Shown piece after piece: positions 18,304-26,825 of a stretch of 64,000 nt of DNA (its first letter is position 1; each line of letters starts with the position of its first letter). Under the pieces are notes generated by a model. The model was not told where the DNA came from. It searched no databases and saw only the letters and a program-made list of their open reading frames with translations. Origin of the DNA: JAWKNZ01 sp041391425 (lineage in GTDB: Bacteria > Bdellovibrionota_B > Oligoflexia > Oligoflexales > JAWKNZ01); contig JAWKNZ010000008.1 in NCBI GenBank assembly GCA_041391425.1, positions 62,001 to 126,000 on the forward strand, written 5' to 3'. A program made the translations under genes and the position numbers.

Positions 18304-19137
18304 TTACTCATTTCCCTCTTTAATACCAACAATCCACCTTCTTTTAACCGCCAAAGCCAATAATTTTTCGGGATCACAATTGGATAAAAAAAGTCGGTCC
18401 ATAATCTTTTCGTAAGAACACCCATTCACTATGCCATCAATTAGAATTTTCTCACCCTCATCAACTGGCAGTACCTTGCGTTCATAACCTTGGCGCCAAA
18501 TAACATAAGCATAGCTAGCTTCTTCCTTACCTAATGGATCAAAATCAGAGTCACAATCTGAAAATTCATTCTCTTCGTCCTGATCACAGTCATCCACATT
18601 TTCATCACTTTCTAAAGTTGCAAAGTTCCATATATCTAGAACAGGATAATTACTGGTAAGCAGATTTAAACTATTAGAAGCAATCAAAAAAATTTCATCT
18701 GGATCCAGGTTTAATTTCCGTTGAATCTCATCATAATCCATAATTTTGTCATCCCGACAATAGAATACCTTATGCCAGAGCCAATCCAGCTTAGCTACAT
18801 CACCTAGATAAGGAAGTTCCTCAAACTCATCTTTTATATACTGGGGAAATTCGCTCCCATAACAGTTCAAATCCGATACTTTGGCATGATGTGATTCGAC
18901 AAAGTTTCGCGCCACCAAAAAAAAATTACCTTCATCAAGCAAACTTCTGGTCGCAATAAAAAAATCTGCCAATGCATTGGTTAATGCAGTTCGCCAATTA
19001 TTTCTATAAGCCTCAAAACCGATCGCCACATCAACTTTTGTAGATTCAGATAAAAATTTTAGCACATGTGCATTTCCAAGATCATCTGAAAGAAGAAGGC
19101 CCTCAGAAAAAATACTTTGAAATTCAGCCAAGTTCAC
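18304..19137 (-). CDS. DUF2063 (BufC/MbnC-like) partner protein
   Basis: 277 residues. The N-terminal part has the DUF2063 signature: YRNNWRTALTNALADFF, then FFLVARNFVESHH, then YGSEFPQYI and LPYLGDVAKLDWLWHKVF. The C-terminal half is a winged-helix-like domain. An acidic insertion (about residues 170-200, many Asp/Glu) is unusual for the family. In MbnBC and bufferin systems this protein pairs with the DUF692 enzyme and presents the precursor peptide. Its start overlaps the end of the DUF692 gene by 14 nt, a sign of translational coupling and of a stable complex. Confidence 0.85.
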   Translation of the reverse strand: MNLAEFQSIFSEGLLLSDDLGNAHVLKFLSESTKVDVAIGFEAYRNNWRTALTNALADFFIATRSLLDEGNFFLVARNFVESHHAKVSDLNCYGSEFPQYIKDEFEELPYLGDVAKLDWLWHKVFYCRDDKIMDYDEIQRKLNLDPDEIFLIASNSLNLLTSNYPVLDIWNFATLESDENVDDCDQDEENEFSDCDSDFDPLGKEEASYAYVIWRQGYERKVLPVDEGEKILIDGIVNGCSYEKIMDRLFLSNCDPEKLLALAVKRRWIVGIKEGNE

Positions 19138-19960
19138 TAAGCGCTTCCTCTCTCTTCGCTTCAGCCATTTTTACTTCACTTACTAACACAGCGAAATCGG
19201 GTATATTGTTATCCCACTCAATTAAGGTAGGTATTCGACCAAACTTTTGTACAGCTTTCTTATAAAGATCCCAAACCTCTTTCCAAACCGGCGCACCATG
19301 CGAATCAAGCAGATATTTTCCGTTATCTTCATATCCAGCTAAATGAAATTGTTTAACAGCTTCAATTGGTATCTTATCTAAGTAAGCTTCAGCGGAAAAA
19401 CTATTATTATAAGCACTAACATAGACATTATTTATGTCGAGCAAAATATAACAGCCTGTTTTTTTATGTAAATTACACAAAAAATCCGCTTCATCATATT
19501 CAGACGTAGAAAAACTTATATAACTGGAAACATTCTCAAGAAGAATCTCTTGCTGCAAAATATCTTGCACACACAGTATTCTTTCAGAAACATGCTTCAA
19601 ACTTTCTTCATTCATAGGGAATGGCAACAGATCGTGGAAATACTTACCTCCAAAATTTGTCCAGCACAAATGATCTGAAACCCAAGCAGGTTCAAACTTT
19701 TTCATTAGATTTTTTAACTGCAAAAACCAGTCTATATCAATAGGATCAGAACCCGCGATTGACATCCCTACGGAATGAAAAGCAACAGGGTAATGCTCAC
19801 GAATTCTAGACAAGTTTTTAATTGCAAGGCCTCCATCGCAAAAATAATTATCGATCAAAATTTCAAACCAAGGAATCTTTGGAAAATCTTGCAAGATATG
19901 GGGTAAATGTAGAGAGCGAAGACCTAACCCTACCCCGGTAATTTCCTTATTGCACCACAT
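19124..19960 (-). CDS. DUF692 (BufB/MbnB-like) multinuclear iron oxidative enzyme
   Basis: 278 residues with a TIM-barrel layout and the conserved metal-ligand positions of DUF692: His in VAFHSVGMSIAG, Asp/His in WVSDHLCW, Asn in LLENVSSY, DINN in LLDINNVYVSA, His in FHLAGYED, DSHGAPV, and the terminal LIEWDNNIP. Family members (MbnB, bufferin BufB, others) use two or three iron ions and O2 to modify cysteines of a small precursor peptide, making copper-binding groups. No precursor (DUF2282-type, BufA) is recognisable on either side. The start ATG 19960 lacks a good ribosome-binding site. It is divergent from sigF-nrsF, a pairing known from Caulobacter, where SigF controls bufferin operons. 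Confidence 0.88.
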   Translation of the reverse strand: MWCNKEITGVGLGLRSLHLPHILQDFPKIPWFEILIDNYFCDGGLAIKNLSRIREHYPVAFHSVGMSIAGSDPIDIDWFLQLKNLMKKFEPAWVSDHLCWTNFGGKYFHDLLPFPMNEESLKHVSERILCVQDILQQEILLENVSSYISFSTSEYDEADFLCNLHKKTGCYILLDINNVYVSAYNNSFSAEAYLDKIPIEAVKQFHLAGYEDNGKYLLDSHGAPVWKEVWDLYKKAVQKFGRIPTLIEWDNNIPDFAVLVSEVKMAEAKREEALSELG

Positions 19961-20132
19961 AAAAACTCTGTCTTAAATTTAAAAAATAACAAGGAAACCT
20001 CCGTAAGTCTAATATAAACAGACTCGCAAAGGCATTACAAAAACCATATTCCTATTAAAAACAAAGAGTTAAAAAAGCACTACATCCTAGCCTCAAACTC
20101 CTACTTTTGCTTTAGATCCTTCACTTCGTTCA

Positions 20133-20332
20133 GGATGACGAAATAAAACAAGTTACCTTTGAACTTATTCCTTACCACAAATCAGTATTACAAAAACAGT
20201 ATTACAAAACAAAAATTCCGTGATCCTGAACGAAGTGAAGGATGACGAAATAAAACAAGTTACCTTTGAACTTATTCCTTACCACAAATCAGTATTACAA
20301 AACAAAAATTCCGTGATCCTGAACGAAATGAA
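20133..20332. repeat. Tandem duplication of about 100 bp carrying REP-like ends
   Basis: Two direct units, 20133-20239 (107 bp) and 20240-20332 (93 bp), both running from GGATGACGAAATAAAACAAG to GATCCTGAACGAA(G/A)TGAA. The longer unit differs by an internal 14-nt duplication around CAGTATTACAAA. Unit edges coincide with a REP-like palindrome (GGATGACG / GATCCTGAACGAAGTG) of the same general kind as the inner hairpin of the MITEs elsewhere in the window. Only two units with no spacers, so this is not a CRISPR array. Confidence 0.85.
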
Positions 20333-20502
20333 GGATCTCACCACTTTAAATTCCCCAAAACATACAAAGCCCTAAATAAATATCAGTACATTGAATCACT
20401 CCAAAAAAGGATAAAACTTGACAGAATTATAAAAAATTTTTAGCATAAACAGCATATTATATGAAATTTTATAAAACGCTCTCTAAATAACTTTCGAAGA
20501 AT

Positions 20503-20528
20503 GTAACCTTCCTCGCATATTGGACGAA
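20503..20528 (+). promoter_or_regulatory. Candidate SigF-dependent promoter (GTAACC-N16-CGAA)
   Basis: GTAACC at 20503-20508 and CGAA at 20525-20528 are separated by exactly 16 nt. This is the pattern I know for Caulobacter SigF-regulated promoters. It sits directly before the sigma-factor ATG at 20535, so transcription would begin about at the start codon. Autoregulation of the sigma gene is the inference. Confidence 0.65.
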
Positions 20529-20534
20529 GCCATT

Positions 20535-21101
20535 ATGAGTAGTAATAGCCAAAAGGATCAGAACTCCCGCTGGGCATCCTTAATGGCAAAAGCTCAAACC
20601 GGAGACAACGAAGCTTATTCTTTATTACTTAGAGAAATTCGAAAGATTCTACAGGCTTTTGTAAGCAGTCGGATACACGATAAAAATGCAGTCGAAGACG
20701 TAGTACAAGAAATTCTGCTAGGAATTCACAACGCCAAACATACTTACGACAGCTCCAAAGCATTTACACCCTGGATGTACACAATTGCCAAATATAAGTA
20801 CATTGATCATATTAGAAAATGGACACGAAAAGAAAAAAATATAATTTCAGATGAAGGGATACTAGACCAAATTATAAGTATTAAGGAAGATAACATTGAA
20901 TCTAACTTAAAAGATGAGCTAAGGGTTGCAATTCAAAAATTACCGGACAAGCAAAAAATAGCTGTACAGCTTATGAAGTTAGAGGGTCTGAGTGTTAAAG
21001 AAGTGTCACAAAGAACAGGAATGAGTGAAACCTCAGTTAAAGTTACAGCACACAGAGGATACAAAGCTTTAAAAAAGCTACTAATGGATATCAAGGCATG
21101 A
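20535..21101 (+). CDS. sigF: ECF RNA polymerase sigma factor, SigF-like
   Basis: 188 residues from ATG 20535 (a TTG at 20520 is possible but overlaps the promoter pattern). Region 2 is seen as AVEDVVQEILLGIHNAK and SKAFTPWMYTIAKYKYIDHIR. Region 4 is a helix-turn-helix beginning LPDKQKIAVQLMKLEGLSVKE and ending SVKVTAHRGYKALKKL. The gene overlaps the NrsF-type anti-sigma gene by ATGA, the standard sigF-nrsF arrangement. No Shine-Dalgarno sequence precedes ATG 20535, which fits a leaderless message from the overlapping promoter. In known cases this pair responds to heavy metals or oxidants. Confidence 0.9.
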   Translation: MSSNSQKDQNSRWASLMAKAQTGDNEAYSLLLREIRKILQAFVSSRIHDKNAVEDVVQEILLGIHNAKHTYDSSKAFTPWMYTIAKYKYIDHIRKWTRKEKNIISDEGILDQIISIKEDNIESNLKDELRVAIQKLPDKQKIAVQLMKLEGLSVKEVSQRTGMSETSVKVTAHRGYKALKKLLMDIKA

Positions 21102-21763
21102 CGGCTGAAGATAAAAGAAAATTAAAAATAACCACGGATGAATTAATCGACAACTTGGTCGTAGATAATAAACCTGTAACAGTATTAAAGGATCATCGTA
21201 TTCGTTTTATCCAATGGCTACTGATTTCTACTGTTTCTATTACTATTGGATTACAGCTTTTAGGAATCAGAAATGATATCGGAATAAAACTACAAGACCC
21301 TCTATTCATCATAGAATCGTTCATTATCGTTTTTACGGCTGTACTTGCAACCAGTGCTGCCTTTACTTTAAGTATCCCCGGCTTAGAAAGAAGTAAGAGT
21401 CAAAAATATGGAGTGTATATAACACTCGGACTATGGTTTTTAATTACCATTATAAAAATAATAAACTCAGACCTTGATTTGCAACAAGGTTTAGTTGGAT
21501 TTAGTTGTATTACGGACACAATTACTCTTGGCATCATGCCAGGCATCTTACTTTTCTATATGTTAAGAAAAGCAGCTTCAGTTAGACTGGGACTTTCAGG
21601 CGCCATGGCATTTTTAGGAACATTAGCATTGGCTGGAATTGGCATTAGATTTTCTTGCTCGTTTGAGCATCCAGTACACCTGCTGATCGGCCACATCCTT
21701 CCTATTTTAACCCTGGGAATTGTAGGAATCTTCATTGGAAAAATCACTCTACATTGGGACTAG
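21098..21763 (+). CDS. nrsF: NrsF-family (DUF1109) membrane anti-sigma factor
   Basis: 221 residues with a short cytoplasmic N-terminus (TTDELIDNLVVDNKPVTVL) that should bind the sigma factor, then six hydrophobic helices. Hallmarks of the family are a Cys after helix 4 (VGFSCITDT), PGILLFYMLRKAA, and a second Cys in RFSCSFEHPVHLLIGHI. In Caulobacter NrsF the two conserved Cys are needed to sense metals and release SigF. Both are present here, so sensing is probably intact. It is translationally coupled to sigF by an ATGA overlap. Confidence 0.9.
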   Translation: MTAEDKRKLKITTDELIDNLVVDNKPVTVLKDHRIRFIQWLLISTVSITIGLQLLGIRNDIGIKLQDPLFIIESFIIVFTAVLATSAAFTLSIPGLERSKSQKYGVYITLGLWFLITIIKIINSDLDLQQGLVGFSCITDTITLGIMPGILLFYMLRKAASVRLGLSGAMAFLGTLALAGIGIRFSCSFEHPVHLLIGHILPILTLGIVGIFIGKITLHWD

Positions 21764-21892
21764 TGCACTCTGAAAAGAAAAAATACTTAATTGCATGTTG
21801 AGTTCAGATCTAGCAAGATTTTATTATGGTGCAATAACGAATATTTATCGGATTAACACAGTATAACAACAAATAGCCCCTCAGATTACAGT

Positions 21893-22876
21893 TTAATAGG
21901 ACTGTAATAAGTGCTTATAAGCTTTTGTTAACTGTTTAAATAGATCTTCATTGCCGGTTTCTTTATCTGGGTGATGCATTTTTGCTAGAGAAATATACCT
22001 TGTCCGTAAGTCTGCTTGACTTGGCATAGCATTAAACCCCATAAAATCCAATGACTCTCTATCCAAACTCAATTTAACTTGAGCCGAAAATCTTCTTGAT
22101 TGTTGCCTTCGTTCTTTAAAACGCTCTCTCATATCATCGGCTGTCTTATTCTTAATTCTGCTACGCTCAATATTTTCTACAGTTTGCTGGCAAGCCCAAA
22201 ACTTTTCACTAGCCTCTATTAGCAAGCTGTAACAAGCTTCTATATAGCGTTTTGCTTCCAAGGCACCAGTTCTAACATTAATCAGAAATGCACGTAATGT
22301 GCAACTTTCCAACGCAATTGGTAAATTTTCAATTGGTTGATCTAAACGTAAATTGTCATATGGTACAGGTAATACACAAATATTTTCCAATTGATATGAT
22401 AAGTCTAAAAGCATCGTCCATAAAGACTTGCCTGCAGTCTCATCAACATCTGAGTATCTTTTTTTCTCCAACCAGCACTGATTTATATTACTTTTAACAT
22501 CGCGAAACTTACTACGCTCATAAAAGAAAAATACAGGTTCCGACAAAAGAGCTGAAGCGAAGGGTCCCGGATTATAGCTAGAAAGAATTCTAAACCATGA
22601 TCCCTCTCTCTCAGGATTCAACATTCCAAGACGCACCTTTAACGTGCTTTCCAAAGCTTTAGCTTTTTGTATCAAATTAGAGATAGAGTCTATCTTCATT
22701 TCAGGAATTGAAATACGCGACTTGACAGCAAAAAGAAATGCCTGCTTCTCACTTAAATCTTTGAGAACCTCATCAAGGCACTCTCCAACACTCCCTGAAT
22801 ACTCGACAGCTGGCATAAACCAATCAGTCTGCTTCGAAGCGTTGATCACCACATTATTGTCTGGCGGAATCGGCAT
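21893..22876 (-). CDS. Protein with C-terminal J domain
   Basis: 327 residues. The last ~60 form a J domain with the HPD motif in AKMHHPDKETG and the helix ending LTKAYKHLL, so it should stimulate an Hsp70. The first ~250 residues are mostly helical, with a charged Arg/Gln-rich stretch just before the J domain (RERFKERRQQSRRF), and match no family I recognise. No signal peptide. A J domain at the C-terminus is unlike DnaJ (N-terminal) and marks a specialised client-binding co-chaperone. The HAMP protein gene lies about 40 nt upstream in the same direction, so the two probably form an operon. Confidence 0.75.
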   Translation of the reverse strand: MPIPPDNNVVINASKQTDWFMPAVEYSGSVGECLDEVLKDLSEKQAFLFAVKSRISIPEMKIDSISNLIQKAKALESTLKVRLGMLNPEREGSWFRILSSYNPGPFASALLSEPVFFFYERSKFRDVKSNINQCWLEKKRYSDVDETAGKSLWTMLLDLSYQLENICVLPVPYDNLRLDQPIENLPIALESCTLRAFLINVRTGALEAKRYIEACYSLLIEASEKFWACQQTVENIERSRIKNKTADDMRERFKERRQQSRRFSAQVKLSLDRESLDFMGFNAMPSQADLRTRYISLAKMHHPDKETGNEDLFKQLTKAYKHLLQSY

Positions 22877-22918
22877 GTTACAATTACTAGCAACCTACTC
22901 AAGTTTAAAAAAGACTAA

Positions 22919-23416
22919 TTACTTATCCTTAGATTCCAACTGTGCTGCCAAATTGTTTAAGTTATCAGCAACTTCAGTGAAAGCATCATTTTTACGCAAA
23001 TGAACTCTTGCACTATAATTCCCAGCTATCAACTCTTTAATCTGACGATTAAACGCAACTGTTGGCCCTACTAGTTTATGGGTAAAAACAATTGAAACTA
23101 TTATATTTAAGAAAAGAAAGACTATGATCGCCAACAATAACCACCAACGGGCATCCGCCATATAAGTAGCAAAAAGAGCAATAACATCCTCTTCCACATC
23201 AGTTAGAGCCATCACAATTTCTGCAAATTTAGATAAATTTACGTACAAAATAGCAGAGACAACAGCAGAAAAAACCAATGCTAGTAATATCGAATATAAG
23301 CCTAAGCGCACTTGCACTAAAGGATCAATCAAAATCCCTCTAATGCTACGCCCCGACTTACCACTATTCCTATTGTTCTTATCATGTTCCTGAATACCGT
23401 TGTTCGCATCGGTCAC
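22919..23416 (-). CDS. Small membrane protein with two helices and a HAMP domain
   Basis: 165 residues. A polar N-terminus is followed by a first membrane helix (about 38-60), a short periplasmic loop of about 30 residues, a second helix (about 92-112), then a HAMP segment (VGPTVAFNRQIKELIAGNYSARVHL) ending soon after. There is no kinase, cyclase or methyl-accepting output. Such truncated HAMP proteins may partner another signalling protein. The start is GTG 23416 with GGAGGAAG upstream. It leads the operon with the J-domain gene. Confidence 0.75.
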   Translation of the reverse strand: MTDANNGIQEHDKNNRNSGKSGRSIRGILIDPLVQVRLGLYSILLALVFSAVVSAILYVNLSKFAEIVMALTDVEEDVIALFATYMADARWWLLLAIIVFLFLNIIVSIVFTHKLVGPTVAFNRQIKELIAGNYSARVHLRKNDAFTEVADNLNNLAAQLESKDK

Positions 23417-23740
23417 AGCACTTCCTCCTTAAAAAATCTAAGACTTCCAGACAGCAGCTCTATAGCTTTTCAACCTAAGAAACTGCGCTGTCAAGAGCGA
23501 CGATCTCACAATCACCAATCAATACAGATAGCTACCTCAATAATACTAGATTTTGCAAAAATGTTCAGCATTTTCCAAAAATAGTTTTAAGCTAGCTTAT
23601 GATTTTGCCAGAGGAGCTTAAAAACAACACCAAGTTAAACTATAGAAGACCATGTTCTATAGGGTTGCCTTTTCTAGCCTCTGGGTTATCATATGGCCCT
23701 CAAACATAATGATACCAACAATCTATGGAGAGACAATATC
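23417..23740. other. Divergent intergenic region before pruA
   Basis: About 320 bp with no gene. It contains the promoter of the HAMP/J-domain pair (reading left) and of the pruA operon (reading right). An upstream in-frame ATG at 23693 could extend pruA by 16 residues, but conservation begins only after 23741. Confidence 0.4.
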
Positions 23741-25375
23741 ATGACACAAGGAAAATTCGCAGCTCCTTTGCCTAAAAATGAAGCTGTGTTAGGATATGCG
23801 CCTGGTTCTACAGAAAAAAAACTCATAAAAGAGGAGTTAAAAAGGCAGTCTAACCAAGTTGTGGATATCCCACTTGTGATTGGAGGTAAGCATATATTAG
23901 ACAGACAGATTGAGGAATTGCACTCACCCCATTCTAAAAATCTTACCTTAGCTAAAGTAAGAACTGCCACAGAAGAAGATGTTCATAACGCTATTGCAAG
24001 CTCCCTCAATGCGAGAAAAGAGTGGGCAAATTTAGCCTGGGAGGAACGCGCGGCGGTCTTTCTCAAAGCAGCAGATCTCTTATCAACAAAATACCGCGCT
24101 AAATTAAATGCAGCTACCATGCTTGGACAAAGCAAAACAGTCTTCCAAGCAGAAATCGATGCAGCCTGTGAGCTTATCGATTTCTTTCGCTTTAATGTTT
24201 ATTACCTCCAAAAAATATTAGAAGAACAACCTATGTATTCACCTTTTGGCCAATGGAACAGAAGCAGTGTGCGTGGGCTTGAAGGCTTCGTTTTTGCCAT
24301 AGCCCCATTTAATTTCACATCTATATCCCTAAATTTAGCCTGTGCACCTGCGCTTATGGGATGCTCTGTTTTATGGAAACCAGCTCATACTTCGGCACTT
24401 TCATCATATATCGGCATGCAGCTATTAGAAGAAGCTGGCTTACCTCCAGGAGTCATTAATTTCATAAATGGCGATCCAGAAATGATTGGCAAGATAGCCC
24501 TCAATCACAAGGATCTTTCAGGAATCCATTTCACTGGCTCCTCCGCCACATTCAACCACATCTGGCACCAAGTCGGAACCAATATCCAAAACTACAAAAG
24601 CTTTCCAAGGCTCGTTGGGGAAACAGGTGGTAAAGACTTTATTTTCGCACATCCGAGCGCTGATATAGATTCATTGGTAACAGCTCTTGTTCGAGGGGCT
24701 TTTGAATATCAAGGACAAAAATGTTCTGCAGCTTCTAGAGCTTACATCCCTGCATCCATGTGGCCTGAGCTAAAATCAAAGCTTATACCCACCACGCAAG
24801 AACTGAAAATGGGAGATCCAAGTGACTTCACCAACTTTGTAAGTGCTGTAATTGATCAAAGAGCTTTTAATAAAATAAAATCATTTATCGACCACGCTCA
24901 ATCTTCCAAGGAAGCTGAAATTATTTGCGGAGGAGAGTGTGATGACAGCAATGGCTTTTTCATCCGCCCAACGATAATAATGGCAAACTCTCCTTCTTAC
25001 AAATCTATGGTGGAAGAAATATTTGGCCCGGTATTGACAATATACGTATATGAAGACAAAAAATTAGAAGAAACAATTGCAATATGCGACTCATCGACTC
25101 CATATGCCCTTACCGGGGCCATCTTTGCCAAAGATCGGCATGCAATAAGTGAGTTGACACAAAAATTAGAACACTCGGCAGGTAATTTTTATATCAATGA
25201 CAAACCAACAGGAGCTGTTGTAGGACAACAACCTTTTGGTGGTGGGCGCGCATCAGGCACCAACGACAAAGCCGGGAGTATGTTCAACCTCCTACGCTGG
25301 GTGTCACATCGCACAATTAAGGAGAATTTTTTACAGATAACTGATTATCGATACCCATTTATGGAACAGGAGTAA
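23741..25375 (+). CDS. pruA: Delta-1-pyrroline-5-carboxylate dehydrogenase (L-glutamate gamma-semialdehyde dehydrogenase)
   Basis: 544 residues. The enzyme oxidises glutamate-5-semialdehyde to glutamate with NAD, the second step of proline use. It is the ALDH4-type single-function enzyme also found in eukaryotes: the N-terminal FAAPLPKNE and YAPGS, general base Glu in VGETGGKD, catalytic Cys in YQGQKCSAASR, and C-terminal FGGGRASGTNDKAG are all present. ATG 23741 is preferred because GGAGAG lies upstream and family similarity starts there. The next gene begins 1 nt after the stop, so an operon with the DUF4442 and HAD genes is very likely. The proline dehydrogenase is 28 kb away at 53063. Confidence 0.94.
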   Translation: MTQGKFAAPLPKNEAVLGYAPGSTEKKLIKEELKRQSNQVVDIPLVIGGKHILDRQIEELHSPHSKNLTLAKVRTATEEDVHNAIASSLNARKEWANLAWEERAAVFLKAADLLSTKYRAKLNAATMLGQSKTVFQAEIDAACELIDFFRFNVYYLQKILEEQPMYSPFGQWNRSSVRGLEGFVFAIAPFNFTSISLNLACAPALMGCSVLWKPAHTSALSSYIGMQLLEEAGLPPGVINFINGDPEMIGKIALNHKDLSGIHFTGSSATFNHIWHQVGTNIQNYKSFPRLVGETGGKDFIFAHPSADIDSLVTALVRGAFEYQGQKCSAASRAYIPASMWPELKSKLIPTTQELKMGDPSDFTNFVSAVIDQRAFNKIKSFIDHAQSSKEAEIICGGECDDSNGFFIRPTIIMANSPSYKSMVEEIFGPVLTIYVYEDKKLEETIAICDSSTPYALTGAIFAKDRHAISELTQKLEHSAGNFYINDKPTGAVVGQQPFGGGRASGTNDKAGSMFNLLRWVSHRTIKENFLQITDYRYPFMEQE

Positions 25376-25376
25376 C

Positions 25377-25895
25377 ATGGCAATAAATGCTCATTTAAAA
25401 AACATCGCCAATTTAATCCCAACCCAAATCCGAGATACCGCCTATGTCCGTCTATGGGCTTTGCGTAAGGTTCCACTGCTTGGTTGGGTCCGCCCACAAA
25501 TACTTGAACTAACTGACCAAAAGACAGTCGTAAAAATTCCATTGAATAGAAGGACCAAAAACCACTTAAATTCAATGTATTTTGGAGTTCTTGCCTGCGG
25601 AGCAGATACTGCTGGAGGTTTGATAGCAGTAAGGCAAATAGCAGAATCAGGGGAAAAGATCTCATTGATATTCAAAGACTTCAAAGCAGAGTTTCTCAAG
25701 AGACCAGAAGACGATACAATTTTTACCTGCAATGATGGCAGTATTATCAAGGAAATGATAGAGGAAACCATAAAAAGCGGTGAAAGAGTGAATCGCACCG
25801 TTCACGTCGTGGCAACATGCCCAAAAACATTTGACGATGAACCTGTAGCTAAATTTGCCTTGACCCTATCACTGAAGCTAAAAAAGGAAAGGTAA
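25377..25895 (+). CDS. DUF4442 hotdog-fold protein
   Basis: 172 residues resembling the DUF4442/YiiD C-terminal thioesterase-like group: a long N-terminal helix, the strand block KTVVKIPLNRRTKNHLNSMY, and the buried helix FGVLACGADTAGGL typical of hotdog enzymes that hydrolyse acyl-CoA or hold acyl groups. No signal peptide. It sits 1 nt behind pruA and 11 nt ahead of the HAD gene. A thioesterase role is inferred; the substrate is unknown. Confidence 0.7.
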   Translation: MAINAHLKNIANLIPTQIRDTAYVRLWALRKVPLLGWVRPQILELTDQKTVVKIPLNRRTKNHLNSMYFGVLACGADTAGGLIAVRQIAESGEKISLIFKDFKAEFLKRPEDDTIFTCNDGSIIKEMIEETIKSGERVNRTVHVVATCPKTFDDEPVAKFALTLSLKLKKER

Positions 25896-25906
25896 AATAA
25901 GAAGAA

Positions 25907-26779
25907 ATGATTGCCAACATAACAATCGATCAAGCCATTGCAACCTATGATGCACTGCTATTTGATGCTTTTGGAGTCCTTGTAAATGCAAATTCAGCTC
26001 TACCCGGAGCTATCGAGCTTATTAATAGATTGAACACAGAAAACTATGAGTACTATATTCTGACCAATGGTGCTTCTTTAACTTTAGAACTAACCCAGAA
26101 GCGCTACCTAGCCAAAGGCTTGAATATACCGATAGAGCGCATCATTTCATCTGGTTCATTAATTAAGAACTGGTTTGCAAAAAACGAACTAACCGGGGCT
26201 AATTGCTACGTCATTGGACCTGCAACTAGTCACGAATTGATATTGGAAGCTGGTGGTAGAATCGTCGATACCAGTACAAAACAAGTAAAAGTTTTTGCTA
26301 TTTGTGATCAGTCAAATATGAAATTTCCTGAGGAAATCAATCATATTATATCTCTCATATTTCAATTGATTGATAGTGGCCAAACACCTCGAATGTTAGT
26401 ACCAAATCCAGATCTGATTTACCCAGCATCGGAAGGAAAATTTGCTATCACTTCGGGAAGCATCGCAGAAATGATCGAAAGAATCCTTTTGACACGCTAC
26501 CCAACTAAAACAAATTTAAAATTCGAGCGCCTTGGAAAACCATTTTCGCCAATCTTCGAAGAAGCCTTTAAGAAAACCAAAACTTTAAATATGGCACTAA
26601 TTGGCGACCAACTCATAACCGATGTTGCAGGAGCTAATAAGTTTGGTATCGATTCCATTCTAATAGGCACTGGAATTACAAAAATTGTCGATTCTAATAA
26701 AGATAGCTTCTCAACAGAGCTTCTGCAAAATGGTTCCCCACATTGCATCCCAAAATACTACCTGAAGAATCTGTTATAA
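25907..26779 (+). CDS. HAD-IIA family hydrolase
   Basis: 290 residues. Motif I is FDAFGVL (nucleophile Asp present, but the usual +2 Asp is Phe), motif II ILTNGAS, and motifs III/IV ERLGKP and LIGDQLITDVAGANKFG. The cap domain between motifs II and III is of the NagD/class IIA kind. Proteins with DxW/F-G-V in motif I form a recognised class IIA subset, and their phosphatase activity is unproven because the acid/base Asp is missing. Likely cytosolic. Last gene of the pruA operon; convergent with the CBS gene. Confidence 0.8.
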   Translation: MIANITIDQAIATYDALLFDAFGVLVNANSALPGAIELINRLNTENYEYYILTNGASLTLELTQKRYLAKGLNIPIERIISSGSLIKNWFAKNELTGANCYVIGPATSHELILEAGGRIVDTSTKQVKVFAICDQSNMKFPEEINHIISLIFQLIDSGQTPRMLVPNPDLIYPASEGKFAITSGSIAEMIERILLTRYPTKTNLKFERLGKPFSPIFEEAFKKTKTLNMALIGDQLITDVAGANKFGIDSILIGTGITKIVDSNKDSFSTELLQNGSPHCIPKYYLKNLL

Positions 26780-26825
26780 AATACAAAACATATTTTTCAA
26801 AACTATACTGCTCTCATATGGCAGC

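Larger units (their letters stand above)
19961..20534. other. Divergent intergenic region between bufB-like and sigF genes
   Basis: Holds the upstream region of both transcription units. Contents seen: a short hairpin (GTCT...AGAC) near 20005-20025, REP-like palindromic sequence (GATCCTTCACTTCGTTCAGGATGACG), a two-unit tandem duplication (20133-20332), and the SigF-type promoter pattern at 20503-20528. No small peptide gene with Cys residues is visible in either orientation. Confidence 0.6.

Noticed and set aside
20133..20332. Possible CRISPR array
   Set aside because: Only two contiguous units of about 100 bp, no spacers of regular length, no cas genes.
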